Shown piece after piece: positions 7,288 through 14,953 of a DNA stretch of 40,909 nucleotides (the stretch's first letter is position 1; the number at the start of each line of letters is the position of its first letter). Source of the DNA: CAKRHR01 sp964423195 (GTDB lineage Bacteria; Bacillota; Clostridia; Lachnospirales; Lachnospiraceae); assembly GCA_964423195.1 (NCBI GenBank), contig CAYRDY010000008.1, positions 1-40,909 on the forward strand. The letters are read 5' to 3'. The translations under genes and the position numbers were made by a program. The notes below the pieces were generated by a model. It had not been told where the DNA came from and did not search any database. It worked only from the letters and a program-made list of their open reading frames with translations.

Positions 7288-7323
7288 CCGGCGGCGCAAT
7301 CGTTAATTGCTCACATCCGCCGG
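7288..7323 (-). terminator. Hairpin over the topA stop codon, possible terminator
   Basis: CCGGCGG (7288-7294) pairs with CCGCCGG (7317-7323), with an inner GCAAT/ATTGC stem (7296-7300/7306-7310) whose loop contains the topA stop. No T-run follows directly on the minus strand, so factor-independent termination is uncertain. Confidence 0.4.
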
Positions 7324-9390
7324 CTGTTTTTGCAGAGGTGCCACATAGCCGCACTGCCCGTTCATGCAAACCAGCCTGTTGCCCTTGTAGAGCAGGAGCC
7401 CGCCGCACCGCGGACATTTCTGACCCGATGGCCGCTGCCATGTCACAAAATCACACTCAGGAAAATTCATGCAGCCGTAGAATTTTCTCCCCTTCTGGGT
7501 CTTCTTGATGACCAGGTCGCCGCCGCACTTCGGGCACTTGACGCCGATCTTCTCAAAATAAGTCTTGGTGTTCCGGCATTCGGGAAAGCCCGGACAGGCC
7601 AGAAATTTTCCGTGCGGGCCGTACTTAATGACCATCATCCGCCCGCACTGATCGCACGGCACATCCGAAACCTCATCCGCTATCTGAACTTTTTCGAGCT
7701 TTTCCTCCGCCTTGTGTACGGCGACCTCCAAATCCGGATAAAAGTTCCGGATAATGGTCTTGTAATTCACCTTGCCCTCGGCCACCTTATCGAGCAGATA
7801 CTCCATATTGGCCGTAAATTCCACATCCACAATGCTCGGAAACTCGCTGACCATGATCTGATTGACAACCTCGCCCAGCTCCGTCACGTAGAGATTTTTA
7901 TTCTCCCTGGCCACATAGTGGCGAGCGATGATGGTGGTAATGGTCGGCGAATAAGTGCTCGGCCGCCCGATGCCCAGCTCCTCAAGCGCCTTTACCAGAG
8001 AGGCCTCCGTGTAATGCGCCGGCGGCTGTGTGTAATGCTGCTTTTTCTCCAGGCTCGCCAGCGTCAGCCTGCTATTCGTGGTCAGCTTTTTGGACAGAGT
8101 GCCCTTCTCCTCCCTGTCGTCCTCCTGTCTGTAGACGGACATAAAGCCGTCAAATTTGACTTTGTTCGCGCCCGCCGTAAAGATACAGCCGTTCGCCTCG
8201 ATCTTCACTGTGGCCGTCTCATAGACGGCATCCGACATCCTGCTGGCCAGAAAACGATTCCAGATCAGCTGATAGAGTCTGAACTGATCCCTGGCGAGCG
8301 ATTCCCTGACGCGCGGCGGCGTCATCGCCATATAAGTCGGCCGGATGGCCTCATGGGCATCCTGAATCTTGCGGCCCTCCTGAGGGCTCTTTATCTGGCC
8401 GCCCACATAGGCGGCCCCGTAGGCCTCACGGATATAATCTCTCGCCGCGAGGTCCGCCTCATCAGACACACGGGTCGAATCCGTTCTCAGATAAGTGATC
8501 AGTCCGATCGTGCCCGCGCCGATGATGTCAACGCCCTCATAGAGCTGCTGCGCCAGGCGCATGGTCTTCTGCGTCGAAAAATTCAACTGTCTGGATGCCT
8601 CCTGCTGCAGCGTACTGGTCGTAAACGGCAGCGGCGGCTTTTTGGAGCGCTCGGACTGCCTGATCTCCTTTACCGCAAACGTCGCGCCCTCAACGCGCGC
8701 CGCCGCGGTCTCAAGGACATCCCTGGTGAGAATTTCCACTTTTTTGCCGTCCATGCCGTAAAATCTGGCGCAGAGCGGCTTGCTGTCACCTGCAACTTTC
8801 AAATTCGCCTCCAGCGTCCAATACTCCGTCGGAATGAAAGACTCAATCTCCTTTTCCCGGTCACAGATGATGCGCAGCGCCACCGACTGTACGCGCCCGG
8901 CACTCAGCCCCCGCTTGACTTTGGTCCACAGCAGCGGGCTGATGCTGTAACCGACAATGCGGTCGAGCACGCGTCTGGCCTGCTGCGCGTCCACAAGATC
9001 CATGTCGATACCGCGGGCATTTTTGATCGAATTCTTGACCGCCGTCTTCGTGATCTCGTTAAAAGTGATGCGATGAATATCCTTCTCCTCAAGTTTCAAG
9101 GCCTGAGCCAGATGCCACGCGATGGCCTCGCCCTCGCGGTCAGGGTCCGTTGCCAGATAGACCTTGTCCGCCTTTTTCACTTCCTTGCGCAGCATGGCCA
9201 GGATATCGCCCTTGCCGCGGATCGTGATATATTTTATCTCAAAATCATTGTCGATATCGATCCCCATCTGACTTTTCGGCAGATCCCGGACATGTCCGTT
9301 GGATGCCGCCACCGTATAATTGGAGCCCAGAAATTTGTGAATCGTTTTCGCCTTCGCGGGGGACTCCACAATTACCAGATATTTTGCCAT
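7303..9390 (-). CDS. topA: DNA topoisomerase I (type IA)
   Basis: A 695-residue topoisomerase I that relaxes negative supercoils. The Toprim domain is at the N-terminus (V-E-S-P-A-K-A with Glu9; D-P-D-R-E at 82-86). The catalytic tyrosine is Tyr300 in I-T-Y-L-R-T-D-S-T-R. The C-terminus has three zinc ribbons, each with four cysteines (patterns C-D-Q-C-G...C-P-G-F-P-E-C, C-P-K-C-G...C-M-N-F-P-E-C and C-P-R-C-G...C-M-N-G-Q-C). The start at ATG 9390 (MAKYLVIVESPAKAK) has GGAGG six bases upstream; upstream in-frame codons belong to dprA sequence. It lies 16 bases after dprA, giving a yifB-dprA-topA order. Confidence 0.98.
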   Translation of the reverse strand: MAKYLVIVESPAKAKTIHKFLGSNYTVAASNGHVRDLPKSQMGIDIDNDFEIKYITIRGKGDILAMLRKEVKKADKVYLATDPDREGEAIAWHLAQALKLEEKDIHRITFNEITKTAVKNSIKNARGIDMDLVDAQQARRVLDRIVGYSISPLLWTKVKRGLSAGRVQSVALRIICDREKEIESFIPTEYWTLEANLKVAGDSKPLCARFYGMDGKKVEILTRDVLETAAARVEGATFAVKEIRQSERSKKPPLPFTTSTLQQEASRQLNFSTQKTMRLAQQLYEGVDIIGAGTIGLITYLRTDSTRVSDEADLAARDYIREAYGAAYVGGQIKSPQEGRKIQDAHEAIRPTYMAMTPPRVRESLARDQFRLYQLIWNRFLASRMSDAVYETATVKIEANGCIFTAGANKVKFDGFMSVYRQEDDREEKGTLSKKLTTNSRLTLASLEKKQHYTQPPAHYTEASLVKALEELGIGRPSTYSPTITTIIARHYVARENKNLYVTELGEVVNQIMVSEFPSIVDVEFTANMEYLLDKVAEGKVNYKTIIRNFYPDLEVAVHKAEEKLEKVQIADEVSDVPCDQCGRMMVIKYGPHGKFLACPGFPECRNTKTYFEKIGVKCPKCGGDLVIKKTQKGRKFYGCMNFPECDFVTWQRPSGQKCPRCGGLLLYKGNRLVCMNGQCGYVAPLQKQPADVSN

Positions 9391-9406
9391 GTTCAACCTC
9401 CGGCTG

Positions 9407-10480
9407 TCAATCGAGGACATATTGATTTCTGTGGATCTGACGGATGACGCCCTTCTGCTCCAGCGTGTGAAGCACCAAAAAGACCTCATTCATGTCCATC
9501 TGAACCTCGCGACATATATCCTCTATATTTTTTGGTATTAAACACAAGCTAGCATACACCAATTTTTCAGATTTATCAAGAGCAACATGATTCTTTTTCG
9601 GCTTGATTTCAATATTCATATGTGCCAGCAATTCCTCCGGCTCATTGACCAGCGCCGCCCCCTGGGCGATCAGATCGTTGCAGCCGCGGCTCAGCTCATC
9701 CTCCGGCCGCCCCGGAATCACAAAAATATCTTTGCCCTGCTCCAGCCCGTAATCGGCCGTGATCAGTGCCCCGCTCCTCTCCCGCGCCTCGACGATGAGC
9801 ACCACATCCGCCAGTCCCGCGATGATGCGGTTGCGCATCGGAAAATGCCAGTGTACCGGAAGATCCCCCGGCGGATATTCCGTCATGCAGCCGCCCACCT
9901 GCGGGAGCTGCTCATAGATTTTCCAGTTCTCTTTCGGATAACACACGTCAATGCCGTTGCCAAACACCGCGTAGGTCGGCCCGCCGACTTCTATCGCGCC
10001 CCGATGGGCGCTGCCGTCAATGCCAAGCGCCATGCCGCTGATGACCTGCACACCGGCATCGGCCAGAACCTTCGCAAATCTGAAGGCCCTTGCCTTGCCC
10101 TGCGCGGTGCAATATCTGGCGCCCACAATGGCTATGGAGGGCTTCGATGACTCCGGCAGACGCCCCTTGTAGTACAATCCCGTCGGATACTCAAAAATAT
10201 CCTTTAGTTTTTCGGGATAGTCCTTCGAGTGCATATGTACAAATTTAAATTCCTTCTCCGCATAATCCTCATAGGACTGCCGGAGATGATCGAGTGAACG
10301 GCCTGATGTGAGCTCCTGACGCATGGCAGGCGTCAGCCATTCAAGTTTCTCAAAATCCTTCGCGGACGCGTGAAAGACAGCGCCCGCGTCGCCAAATACT
10401 TCCAACAATCTGTGCCTTGTGCGAACGCCTGTCTTTTGCAGGCCGCAAAACCAGAACCAATATAAATCCGTATAATTCAT
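9407..10480 (-). CDS. dprA: DNA-processing protein DprA (Smf)
   Basis: A 357-residue DprA. An N-terminal helical (SAM/HhH-like) part is followed by the Rossmann-like ssDNA-binding core: V-G-A-R-Y-C-T-A-Q-G-K, then S-G-M-A-L-G-I-D-G-S-A-H-R-G-A and F-P-M-R-N-R-I-I-A-G-L. The C-terminal winged helix covers about 290-357. DprA loads RecA on incoming single-stranded DNA during natural transformation. It is also widely conserved in species not known to be competent. ATG 10480 has GGGAGG nine bases upstream. It sits between yifB/comM and topA, a common Firmicutes grouping. Confidence 0.96.
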   Translation of the reverse strand: MNYTDLYWFWFCGLQKTGVRTRHRLLEVFGDAGAVFHASAKDFEKLEWLTPAMRQELTSGRSLDHLRQSYEDYAEKEFKFVHMHSKDYPEKLKDIFEYPTGLYYKGRLPESSKPSIAIVGARYCTAQGKARAFRFAKVLADAGVQVISGMALGIDGSAHRGAIEVGGPTYAVFGNGIDVCYPKENWKIYEQLPQVGGCMTEYPPGDLPVHWHFPMRNRIIAGLADVVLIVEARERSGALITADYGLEQGKDIFVIPGRPEDELSRGCNDLIAQGAALVNEPEELLAHMNIEIKPKKNHVALDKSEKLVYASLCLIPKNIEDICREVQMDMNEVFLVLHTLEQKGVIRQIHRNQYVLD

Positions 10481-10569
10481 AGATACCTCCCGCGCCGAAA
10501 CTTATCTCTATGAGATTCCCCCGGCGCCCAAATTTTTTCTCATGTTCTCTTCCCGTCGCGCCTATCTAT

Positions 10570-12126
10570 TTATCCGCATTCTTCCTCGCCGCGCCAGAAC
10601 TTCTCATCCAGGCTGCGAAAGCCCAGAGCGCCCGCCAGATGCCGCTCACGGATCCGCTCGCTTCCCTCCAGGTCCGCCAGCGTCCTGGCCGTCCTGACAA
10701 TCTTGTGGCTGGCCCGGACACTGAACTTCTCCCGCTCGCAGGCCTCCTCCAGAAGACGCGTGCAGGCCGCGTCAAGCGGGCAGTAGCGCTGCAGCGCCTC
10801 CGAGGTCATCTGACCGTTAAAATGGAACGGCTCATCCCTAAAGCGCTCCAACTGTATCTGCCGCGCCGCCTCGATATTGCGGCGCATCTCCTCCGAAGTC
10901 TTTCCGCGCTTTAGCGCGTGCTGCTTTAAATCCACCGCGTTGACCTCATAACCCATATCGAATCTGTCCAGGATCGGGAAACTGATGCGGCCCAGATAGC
11001 GCCTGATCTGTGACGGCGTGCATCGGCAGCGTGCCCTATTGGGGTAGTAGCCGCACGGACAGGGGTTCATCGCCGCGAGAAGCATGAAATTCCCCGGAAA
11101 TACATAGGACCCGTGCAGGCGGTTGATGGTGATGCAGCGGTTCTCCAATGGCTGGCGCAGCATCTCCAGCAGGTGCGGGTTGAATTCCGCCATCTCGTCC
11201 AAAAAAAGGACGCCGTGATGGGCCAAGCTGATCTCGCCCGGCATCGGCACCAGGCCGCCGCCCACCATGGCTGTCGCCGAGATCGTGTGGTGCGGCTGTC
11301 TGAAGGGCCGCTTGTCGATCAGACCGCCCCGCTCGCCCGTGAGGCCGGCAATACTGTAAATCTTGGTCACTTCCAGGCACTCCTCAAAAGTCATCTCCGG
11401 GAGTATGGATGGCACGCAGGCGGCCGCCATGGATTTGCCGGAACCGGGTACACCGACCATCAGCAGATGATGCATCCCGGCGACGGCAGCCTCAATCGCG
11501 CATTTCAGCCCCTCCTGGCCGTAAAGGTCTGCAAAATCATAGGAATCCCTGCATCCCGGCCGGCTGATGTTGTCCGCGCAGATGGCGACATCGCCGGTGT
11601 GCGGCGAGAGCTGCAGATTGCCGCGCAGCCATTCGATCAGCTCGCTGAGACTGCGCACACCGAGCACATCGATGCCGTCGACGACCGCGCCCTCGCCCGC
11701 ATTCACATACGGCACAATACACCGCTTCAGCCCCAGATCGCGGGCCTCACAGACCATCGGAAGCACACCGCGCACGCCGCCCACGCTGCCGTCCAGCCCC
11801 AACTCCCCGATGATCATCGAATCCTCCAGCATTTTTGCCGGCACATTTCCCGATGCCGCCAGCAGCGCCGCCGCCACCGGCAGGTCAAAGGCGGTGCCCT
11901 CTTTTCTGAAATCCGCCGGGGACAGATTGACCGTGATCCTGGCCGGCTTCATGGTCACGCCGGCATTTTTGAGCGCCGTGACGACCCTCTCTCTCGACTC
12001 CCTCACCTCCGAGGCCAGATATCCGACCATCGTATAGGATGGAAAACCGCTGGTGATATCCGCCTCCACATTGACCAGGCGCCCCTCGGCGCCGCAAATA
12101 ATACCACTGATAACTCTGCTGAACAT
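10570..12126 (-). CDS. comM: YifB/ComM family Mg-chelatase-like AAA+ ATPase
   Basis: A 518-residue protein. The N-terminal Lon-like S5 domain (V-N-V-E-A-D-I-T-S-G-F-P...N-L-S-P-A-D) is followed by a Mg-chelatase-type AAA+ module with Walker A V-G-V-P-G-S-G-K-S and Walker B V-L-F-L-D-E-M-A-E-F. The C-terminal Mg-chelatase domain ends the protein. In Vibrio, ComM is a branch-migration helicase that helps integrate transforming DNA; the Firmicutes role is presumed similar. ATG 12126 follows AGAGGAG. An 89-base spacer separates it from dprA, with no hairpin strong enough to end transcription. A candidate promoter is just upstream. Confidence 0.93.
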   Translation of the reverse strand: MFSRVISGIICGAEGRLVNVEADITSGFPSYTMVGYLASEVRESRERVVTALKNAGVTMKPARITVNLSPADFRKEGTAFDLPVAAALLAASGNVPAKMLEDSMIIGELGLDGSVGGVRGVLPMVCEARDLGLKRCIVPYVNAGEGAVVDGIDVLGVRSLSELIEWLRGNLQLSPHTGDVAICADNISRPGCRDSYDFADLYGQEGLKCAIEAAVAGMHHLLMVGVPGSGKSMAAACVPSILPEMTFEECLEVTKIYSIAGLTGERGGLIDKRPFRQPHHTISATAMVGGGLVPMPGEISLAHHGVLFLDEMAEFNPHLLEMLRQPLENRCITINRLHGSYVFPGNFMLLAAMNPCPCGYYPNRARCRCTPSQIRRYLGRISFPILDRFDMGYEVNAVDLKQHALKRGKTSEEMRRNIEAARQIQLERFRDEPFHFNGQMTSEALQRYCPLDAACTRLLEEACEREKFSVRASHKIVRTARTLADLEGSERIRERHLAGALGFRSLDEKFWRGEEECG

Positions 12127-12166
12127 ATCTCCTCTTTCTTCTCTCCGCTAATCCGTCCATCTACAG

Positions 12167-12193
12167 ATTATAGGGTTCCCGCAAAAATTTCAA
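12167..12193 (-). promoter_or_regulatory. Possible yifB-dprA-topA promoter
   Basis: A perfect TATAAT on the minus strand (12167-12172) lies about 40 bases before the yifB start. TTGAAA (12188-12193) is upstream but at only 15 bases spacing, so the -35 assignment is weak. Confidence 0.4.
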
Positions 12194-12323
12194 GGGGTAA
12201 TCGTTCGACAAATTTCGACATCCGCACTGGAGATGTCGGGCAGCGGCCTGACTCGCGAACCCCTCTCCCGCCACCACTATTGTGATGGACAGAAAAATCT
12301 TTTGCCCGCCGAAAATAAAAGGA

Positions 12324-12352
12324 TTGATCATTTCCCGCGATGCACATATAAT
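12324..12352 (+). promoter_or_regulatory. dtd promoter
   Basis: TTGATC (12324-12329), a 17-base spacer and TATAAT (12347-12352). The 75-base leader contains a small hairpin (ATCGGA...TCCGAT) before the AGAGGAA ribosome site. Between this promoter and yifB (12194-12320) I see only a short inverted repeat, CGACATC...GATGTCG. Confidence 0.8.
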
Positions 12353-12432
12353 GGTGTAAGGACAAATCGGACCTGTATCTCCGATGGTCGGATCAAGAAT
12401 ATTTTAAGATTTTAAGAAAAGAGGAATAATCG

Positions 12433-12879
12433 ATGAGAGCAGTCATTCAGCGCGTGCGCGAGGCCTCCGTCACCGTCGGTGACCGGACAGTCGGCAATAT
12501 CGACCAGGGCTTTCTCGTACTGTTGGCCATCGCCGACAGCGACACCGAGGACGACCTTCAGTATATGGTCAGAAAAATCACCAATATGAGAGTTTTTGAG
12601 GATGAAAACGGCAAGATGAACCTTGCCCTTCGGGATGTCGGCGGGTCGCTCCTGGTCGTATCGCAGTTTACGCTGTATGCCAACACCAGAAAGGGCAACC
12701 GGCCGAGCTTTACCGACGCCGGCGCGCCTGACTTTTCGAGAGAAATGTATCTGAAATTTATCCGCTGCTGCCGCGATCTCGGCTATAGGACGGAGACTGG
12801 GGAATTCGGCGCCGACATGAAAGTCGCGCTGCTCAATGACGGCCCGGTCACCATTATCCTCGACAGCAGCCAAAAATGA
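12433..12879 (+). CDS. dtd: D-aminoacyl-tRNA deacylase
   Basis: A 148-residue DTD of family-typical length. It has M-R-A-V-I-Q-R-V at the N-terminus, the active-site S-Q-F-T-L-Y-A-N motif near residue 77 and the C-terminal N-D-G-P-V-T (Gly-cisPro type) motif. It removes D-amino acids (and glycine mischarged on tRNA-Ala) from tRNA in the cytoplasm. The usual Firmicutes partner relA is absent here; dtd is a single-gene unit with its own promoter. It converges with nrdR, and the two genes share a terminator. Confidence 0.97.
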   Translation: MRAVIQRVREASVTVGDRTVGNIDQGFLVLLAIADSDTEDDLQYMVRKITNMRVFEDENGKMNLALRDVGGSLLVVSQFTLYANTRKGNRPSFTDAGAPDFSREMYLKFIRCCRDLGYRTETGEFGADMKVALLNDGPVTIILDSSQK

Positions 12880-12881
12880 AA

Positions 12882-12910
12882 ATTGGAAGCCCTCAGGCTT
12901 CCAATATCTT
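12882..12910. terminator. Bidirectional terminator shared by dtd and nrdR
   Basis: ATTGGAAGCC (12882-12891) and GGCTTCCAAT (12896-12905) form a perfect 10-bp stem with a CTCA loop, followed by a T-run at 12909-12913 on the plus strand and TTTTCATTTTT on the minus strand. Its right arm encodes the last residues of NrdR, and the nrdR stop lies in the loop. Confidence 0.9.
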
Positions 12911-13345
12911 TTTAATCTCGTCCATAAAGGTATTCACATCTTTAAATTCTCTGTAAACAGAAGCAAATCTGACATATGCCACGGGATCAAGCGCTTTTAA
13001 TTTATCCATGACAATCTCCCCGATCCTGCTCGACGGAATCTCGCGCTCATCATACTTGAATATCTCTGTCTCAATGTCATTGAGCAGCGTGTTGATCTGC
13101 TCCACCGAAATCGGTCGCTTGTTGCAAGAGCGCAGAATGCCGCGCTCAATCTTTGAGCGCTCATAGGGCTCTCTGTTGTTGTCCTTCTTGATCACAATCA
13201 GAGGTATCGTCTCAACCTTCTCATAAGTGGTAAAGCGTTTGCCGCAAACCTCGCACTGGCGGCGCCTGCGGATAGAGCTGTTGTCATCTGCCGGGCGCGA
13301 GTCGATCACCTTGGTCTCCTGCACGCCGCAAAATGGGCACTTCAT
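12893..13345 (-). CDS. nrdR: Transcriptional repressor NrdR
   Basis: A 150-residue NrdR, the usual length. The N-terminal zinc ribbon has C-P-F-C (3-6) and C-E-V-C (31-34). An ATP-cone follows (about 46-136; I-V-I-K-K-D-N-N-R-E-P-Y-E-R-S-K-I). NrdR represses ribonucleotide reductase genes according to dATP/ATP occupancy. ATG 13345 follows GGGAGG. No nrd gene is in the window, so it acts in trans. Confidence 0.98.
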   Translation of the reverse strand: MKCPFCGVQETKVIDSRPADDNSSIRRRRQCEVCGKRFTTYEKVETIPLIVIKKDNNREPYERSKIERGILRSCNKRPISVEQINTLLNDIETEIFKYDEREIPSSRIGEIVMDKLKALDPVAYVRFASVYREFKDVNTFMDEIKKILEA

Positions 13346-13430
13346 TTGATTTCCTCCCTGTATGTCCCGATTTTCTATCGGACGGCTGCCTCATGCCAAA
13401 ACGGACATCAGGCATCTCTATTACTTCATT

Positions 13431-13459
13431 ATTATAAGGCAGATTTGCGCTCCGGTCAA
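13431..13459 (-). promoter_or_regulatory. nrdR promoter
   Basis: On the minus strand, TTGACC (13454-13459), a 17-base spacer and TATAAT (13431-13436). The roughly 80-base leader contains a short CCGAT...ATCGG hairpin before the ribosome site. Confidence 0.85.
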
Positions 13460-13585
13460 CCATTTTTACGAGATTTTTACCATTTTCTCCCCAAAATTCC
13501 ATTATCTTTAACAAATTTTTATGCTTTGTCCCCCACTTTGCGGCCTATTTGTCATTCTATTGCTTATCTTTTTCTGGGCCACCTG

Positions 13586-13623
13586 AAATTGCGCCGCGGA
13601 CGCATCGGGCCCGCGGCAATTTT
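13586..13623. repeat. GC-rich inverted repeat in the nrdR-hisA spacer
   Basis: GCCGCGG (13593-13599) and CCGCGGC (13611-13617) form a 7-bp stem, extended by AAATT/AATTT flanks beyond a 2-base bulge. TTTT follows on the plus strand, so it resembles a terminator of unknown use. Apart from this, 13460-13680 shows no convincing gene. Confidence 0.45.
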
Positions 13624-13689
13624 GATATTTGGAATCTCTCAAACCGCGTTTCAGATGCGTCTTGACCTCGGCGGAACAGTTTTCAAACA

Positions 13690-13775
13690 ATAAAAAAGAC
13701 AAGCCAATACACAAAACGTGCCTTGAACTTGTCTATTTTATTGAGTAACAAACCTTCTCCATTTGCTCATTACTT
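13690..13775 (-). ncRNA. Candidate small RNA (or tiny peptide mRNA) upstream of nrdR
   Basis: A minus-strand promoter with an extended -10 (TG-C-TATACT at 13782-13787; -35 TGGATA at 13805-13810; 17-base spacer) predicts a start near 13775. About 40 bases on, AGACAAG (13728-13734) pairs with CTTGTCT (13697-13703) and is followed by TTTTT, a terminator-like end near 13690. The roughly 86-base transcript would include a 22-codon frame (13683-13751, TTG start behind GGAGAAGG) whose last residues are hydrophobic (ARFVYWLVFFIV). It matches no RNA family I recognise. Confidence 0.3.
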
Positions 13776-13816
13776 GCAAACAGTATAGCACAGTCAATTT
13801 TGATTATCCATTGACA

Positions 13817-13831
13817 AAATTTCTGAAATTA
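13817..13831. promoter_or_regulatory. Candidate CodY box upstream of hisA
   Basis: AAATTTCTGAAATTA matches the CodY consensus AATTTTCWGAAAATT at 12 of 15 positions and contains the perfect palindrome AATTTC-T-GAAATT. It lies just upstream of the hisA -35 and between the two divergent candidate promoters, a fitting place for a regulator of amino-acid synthesis. Confidence 0.45.
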
Positions 13832-13834
13832 GAC

Positions 13835-13864
13835 TTGTGTTTTTGTAAATTTTTCTTGTATAAT
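13835..13864 (+). promoter_or_regulatory. hisA promoter
   Basis: TTGTGT (13835-13840), an 18-base spacer and a perfect TATAAT (13859-13864). The start near 13871 gives a leader of about 77 bases. Confidence 0.65.
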
Positions 13865-13947
13865 AGGATATCAGGGTCGAAAACTTGAATCCGTGGCATC
13901 CCTTTGGACCCGACGCCATCCTATCCCCAGCGAAAGAAGGTTTTTCC

Positions 13948-14718
13948 ATGAAATTCAGACCATGTATCGATATTCACAACGGTCGTGTCAAACAGATCGT
14001 CGGCGGCACCCTTCGGGACACGGGACAGCGCGCGGTGGAGAATTTTGTCTCAATCCATGACGCCCGCCACTATGCCCGCATTTACAAAAATGACGGCCTC
14101 AAGGGGGGCCATATCATCCTGCTGAATTCGCGGGAATCACCCTACTATGCGGCGGATCTCGACCTCGCACGGGCGGCAATGTCCGAATTTTTTGGCGGCA
14201 TGATGATCGGCGGGGGTGTCACCGCTAAAAATGCCCCCGCTCTGCTCGACGCAGGCGCCTCCCATGTGATCGTGACATCCTATGTCTTCAGAGACGGCAG
14301 AATCCACCTCGAGAATCTCCGACGCATCCACAGTGTCGTCGGCAGAGCGCATCTCGTCCTCGACCTGAGCTGCCGCAAGAGGGACGGCCGCTATATGATT
14401 GTCACCGACCGCTGGCAGAATTTCACCGACATCGAAGTCAGCCTTGAGGTCCTGTCCGAACTGGCGCCGTACTGCGACGAATTCCTGATTCACGCGGTCG
14501 ATGTCGAGGGGCGGGCAGCCGGTATCGATGCCGGGCTGGTCACCCTCCTTGCAGCGTGGGACGGCTGCCCAGTCACCTACGCCGGCGGCATCGGCAGCAT
14601 GGAGGATATCCGACAGCTAGAGCGGCTCGGCAACGGACGGCTCGATTTCACCGTCGGCAGCGCCCTCGATCTGTTCGGCGGCACGCTCGCGTACGACGAG
14701 ATCCGCAAATTCCGCTGA
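13948..14718 (+). CDS. hisA: ProFAR isomerase HisA, eukaryotic (HIS6) type
   Basis: A 256-residue TIM-barrel protein that starts M-K-F-R-P-C-I-D-I-H-N-G-R-V-K-Q-I-V-G-G. This is the signature of the eukaryotic/plant-type phosphoribosylformimino-5-aminoimidazole carboxamide ribotide isomerase rather than the usual bacterial HisA. The C-terminal phosphate site is visible (T-Y-A-G-G-I-G-S, then T-V-G-S-A-L-D). It catalyses the fourth step of histidine synthesis in the cytoplasm. The start at ATG 13948 follows AAGAAGG; an upstream in-frame TTG at 13885 has no ribosome site. It stands alone with its own promoter and candidate CodY box. The assembly gap begins 13 bases after the stop, so downstream his genes cannot be excluded. 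Confidence 0.9.
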   Translation: MKFRPCIDIHNGRVKQIVGGTLRDTGQRAVENFVSIHDARHYARIYKNDGLKGGHIILLNSRESPYYAADLDLARAAMSEFFGGMMIGGGVTAKNAPALLDAGASHVIVTSYVFRDGRIHLENLRRIHSVVGRAHLVLDLSCRKRDGRYMIVTDRWQNFTDIEVSLEVLSELAPYCDEFLIHAVDVEGRAAGIDAGLVTLLAAWDGCPVTYAGGIGSMEDIRQLERLGNGRLDFTVGSALDLFGGTLAYDEIRKFR

Positions 14719-14731
14719 GCGCCGGCGCCGA

Positions 14732-14831
14732 NNNNNNNNNNNNNNNNNNNNNNNNNNNNNNNNNNNNNNNNNNNNNNNNNNNNNNNNNNNNNNNNNNNNN
14801 NNNNNNNNNNNNNNNNNNNNNNNNNNNNNNN
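14732..14831. other. Assembly gap (100 N)
   Basis: Exactly 100 N, the conventional filler for a gap of unknown size, between hisA and the terminator of the division cluster. The missing sequence could hold further genes. Confidence 0.99.
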
Positions 14832-14864
14832 TAAAAGGGAGATATTTCCTCTGAAATATCTCCC
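14832..14864 (-). terminator. Terminator of the dcw/ftsZ transcript
   Basis: GGGAGATATTTC (14837-14848) and GAAATATCTCCC (14853-14864) form a perfect 12-bp stem with a 4-base loop. On the minus strand it is followed by TTTTA, then the gap. Confidence 0.9.
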
Positions 14865-14872
14865 TCGTTTGA

Positions 14873-14953
14873 TGAAAGTCTGTCATTATTTTCTGCTTGT
14901 GAAAGTCTGCCCTATTTTTCTTCCAATGAAAGTCTGTCACTATTTCTTTTGCA
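14873..14953. repeat. 27-bp tandem repeat, three copies, across the ftsZ stop codon
   Basis: Three copies start at 14873, 14900 and 14927 with an exact 27-base period, each beginning TGAAAGTCTG(T/C)C followed by a T-rich half. The rightmost copy includes the ftsZ stop codon (14940-14942) and its last codons. The other two lie in the 3' untranslated region before the terminator. Confidence 0.85.

Noticed and set aside
13346..13693. 115-codon plus-strand frame in the nrdR-hisA spacer
   Set aside because: It has no ribosome site, runs through the nrdR promoter and a GC-rich inverted repeat, and has no recognisable motif.
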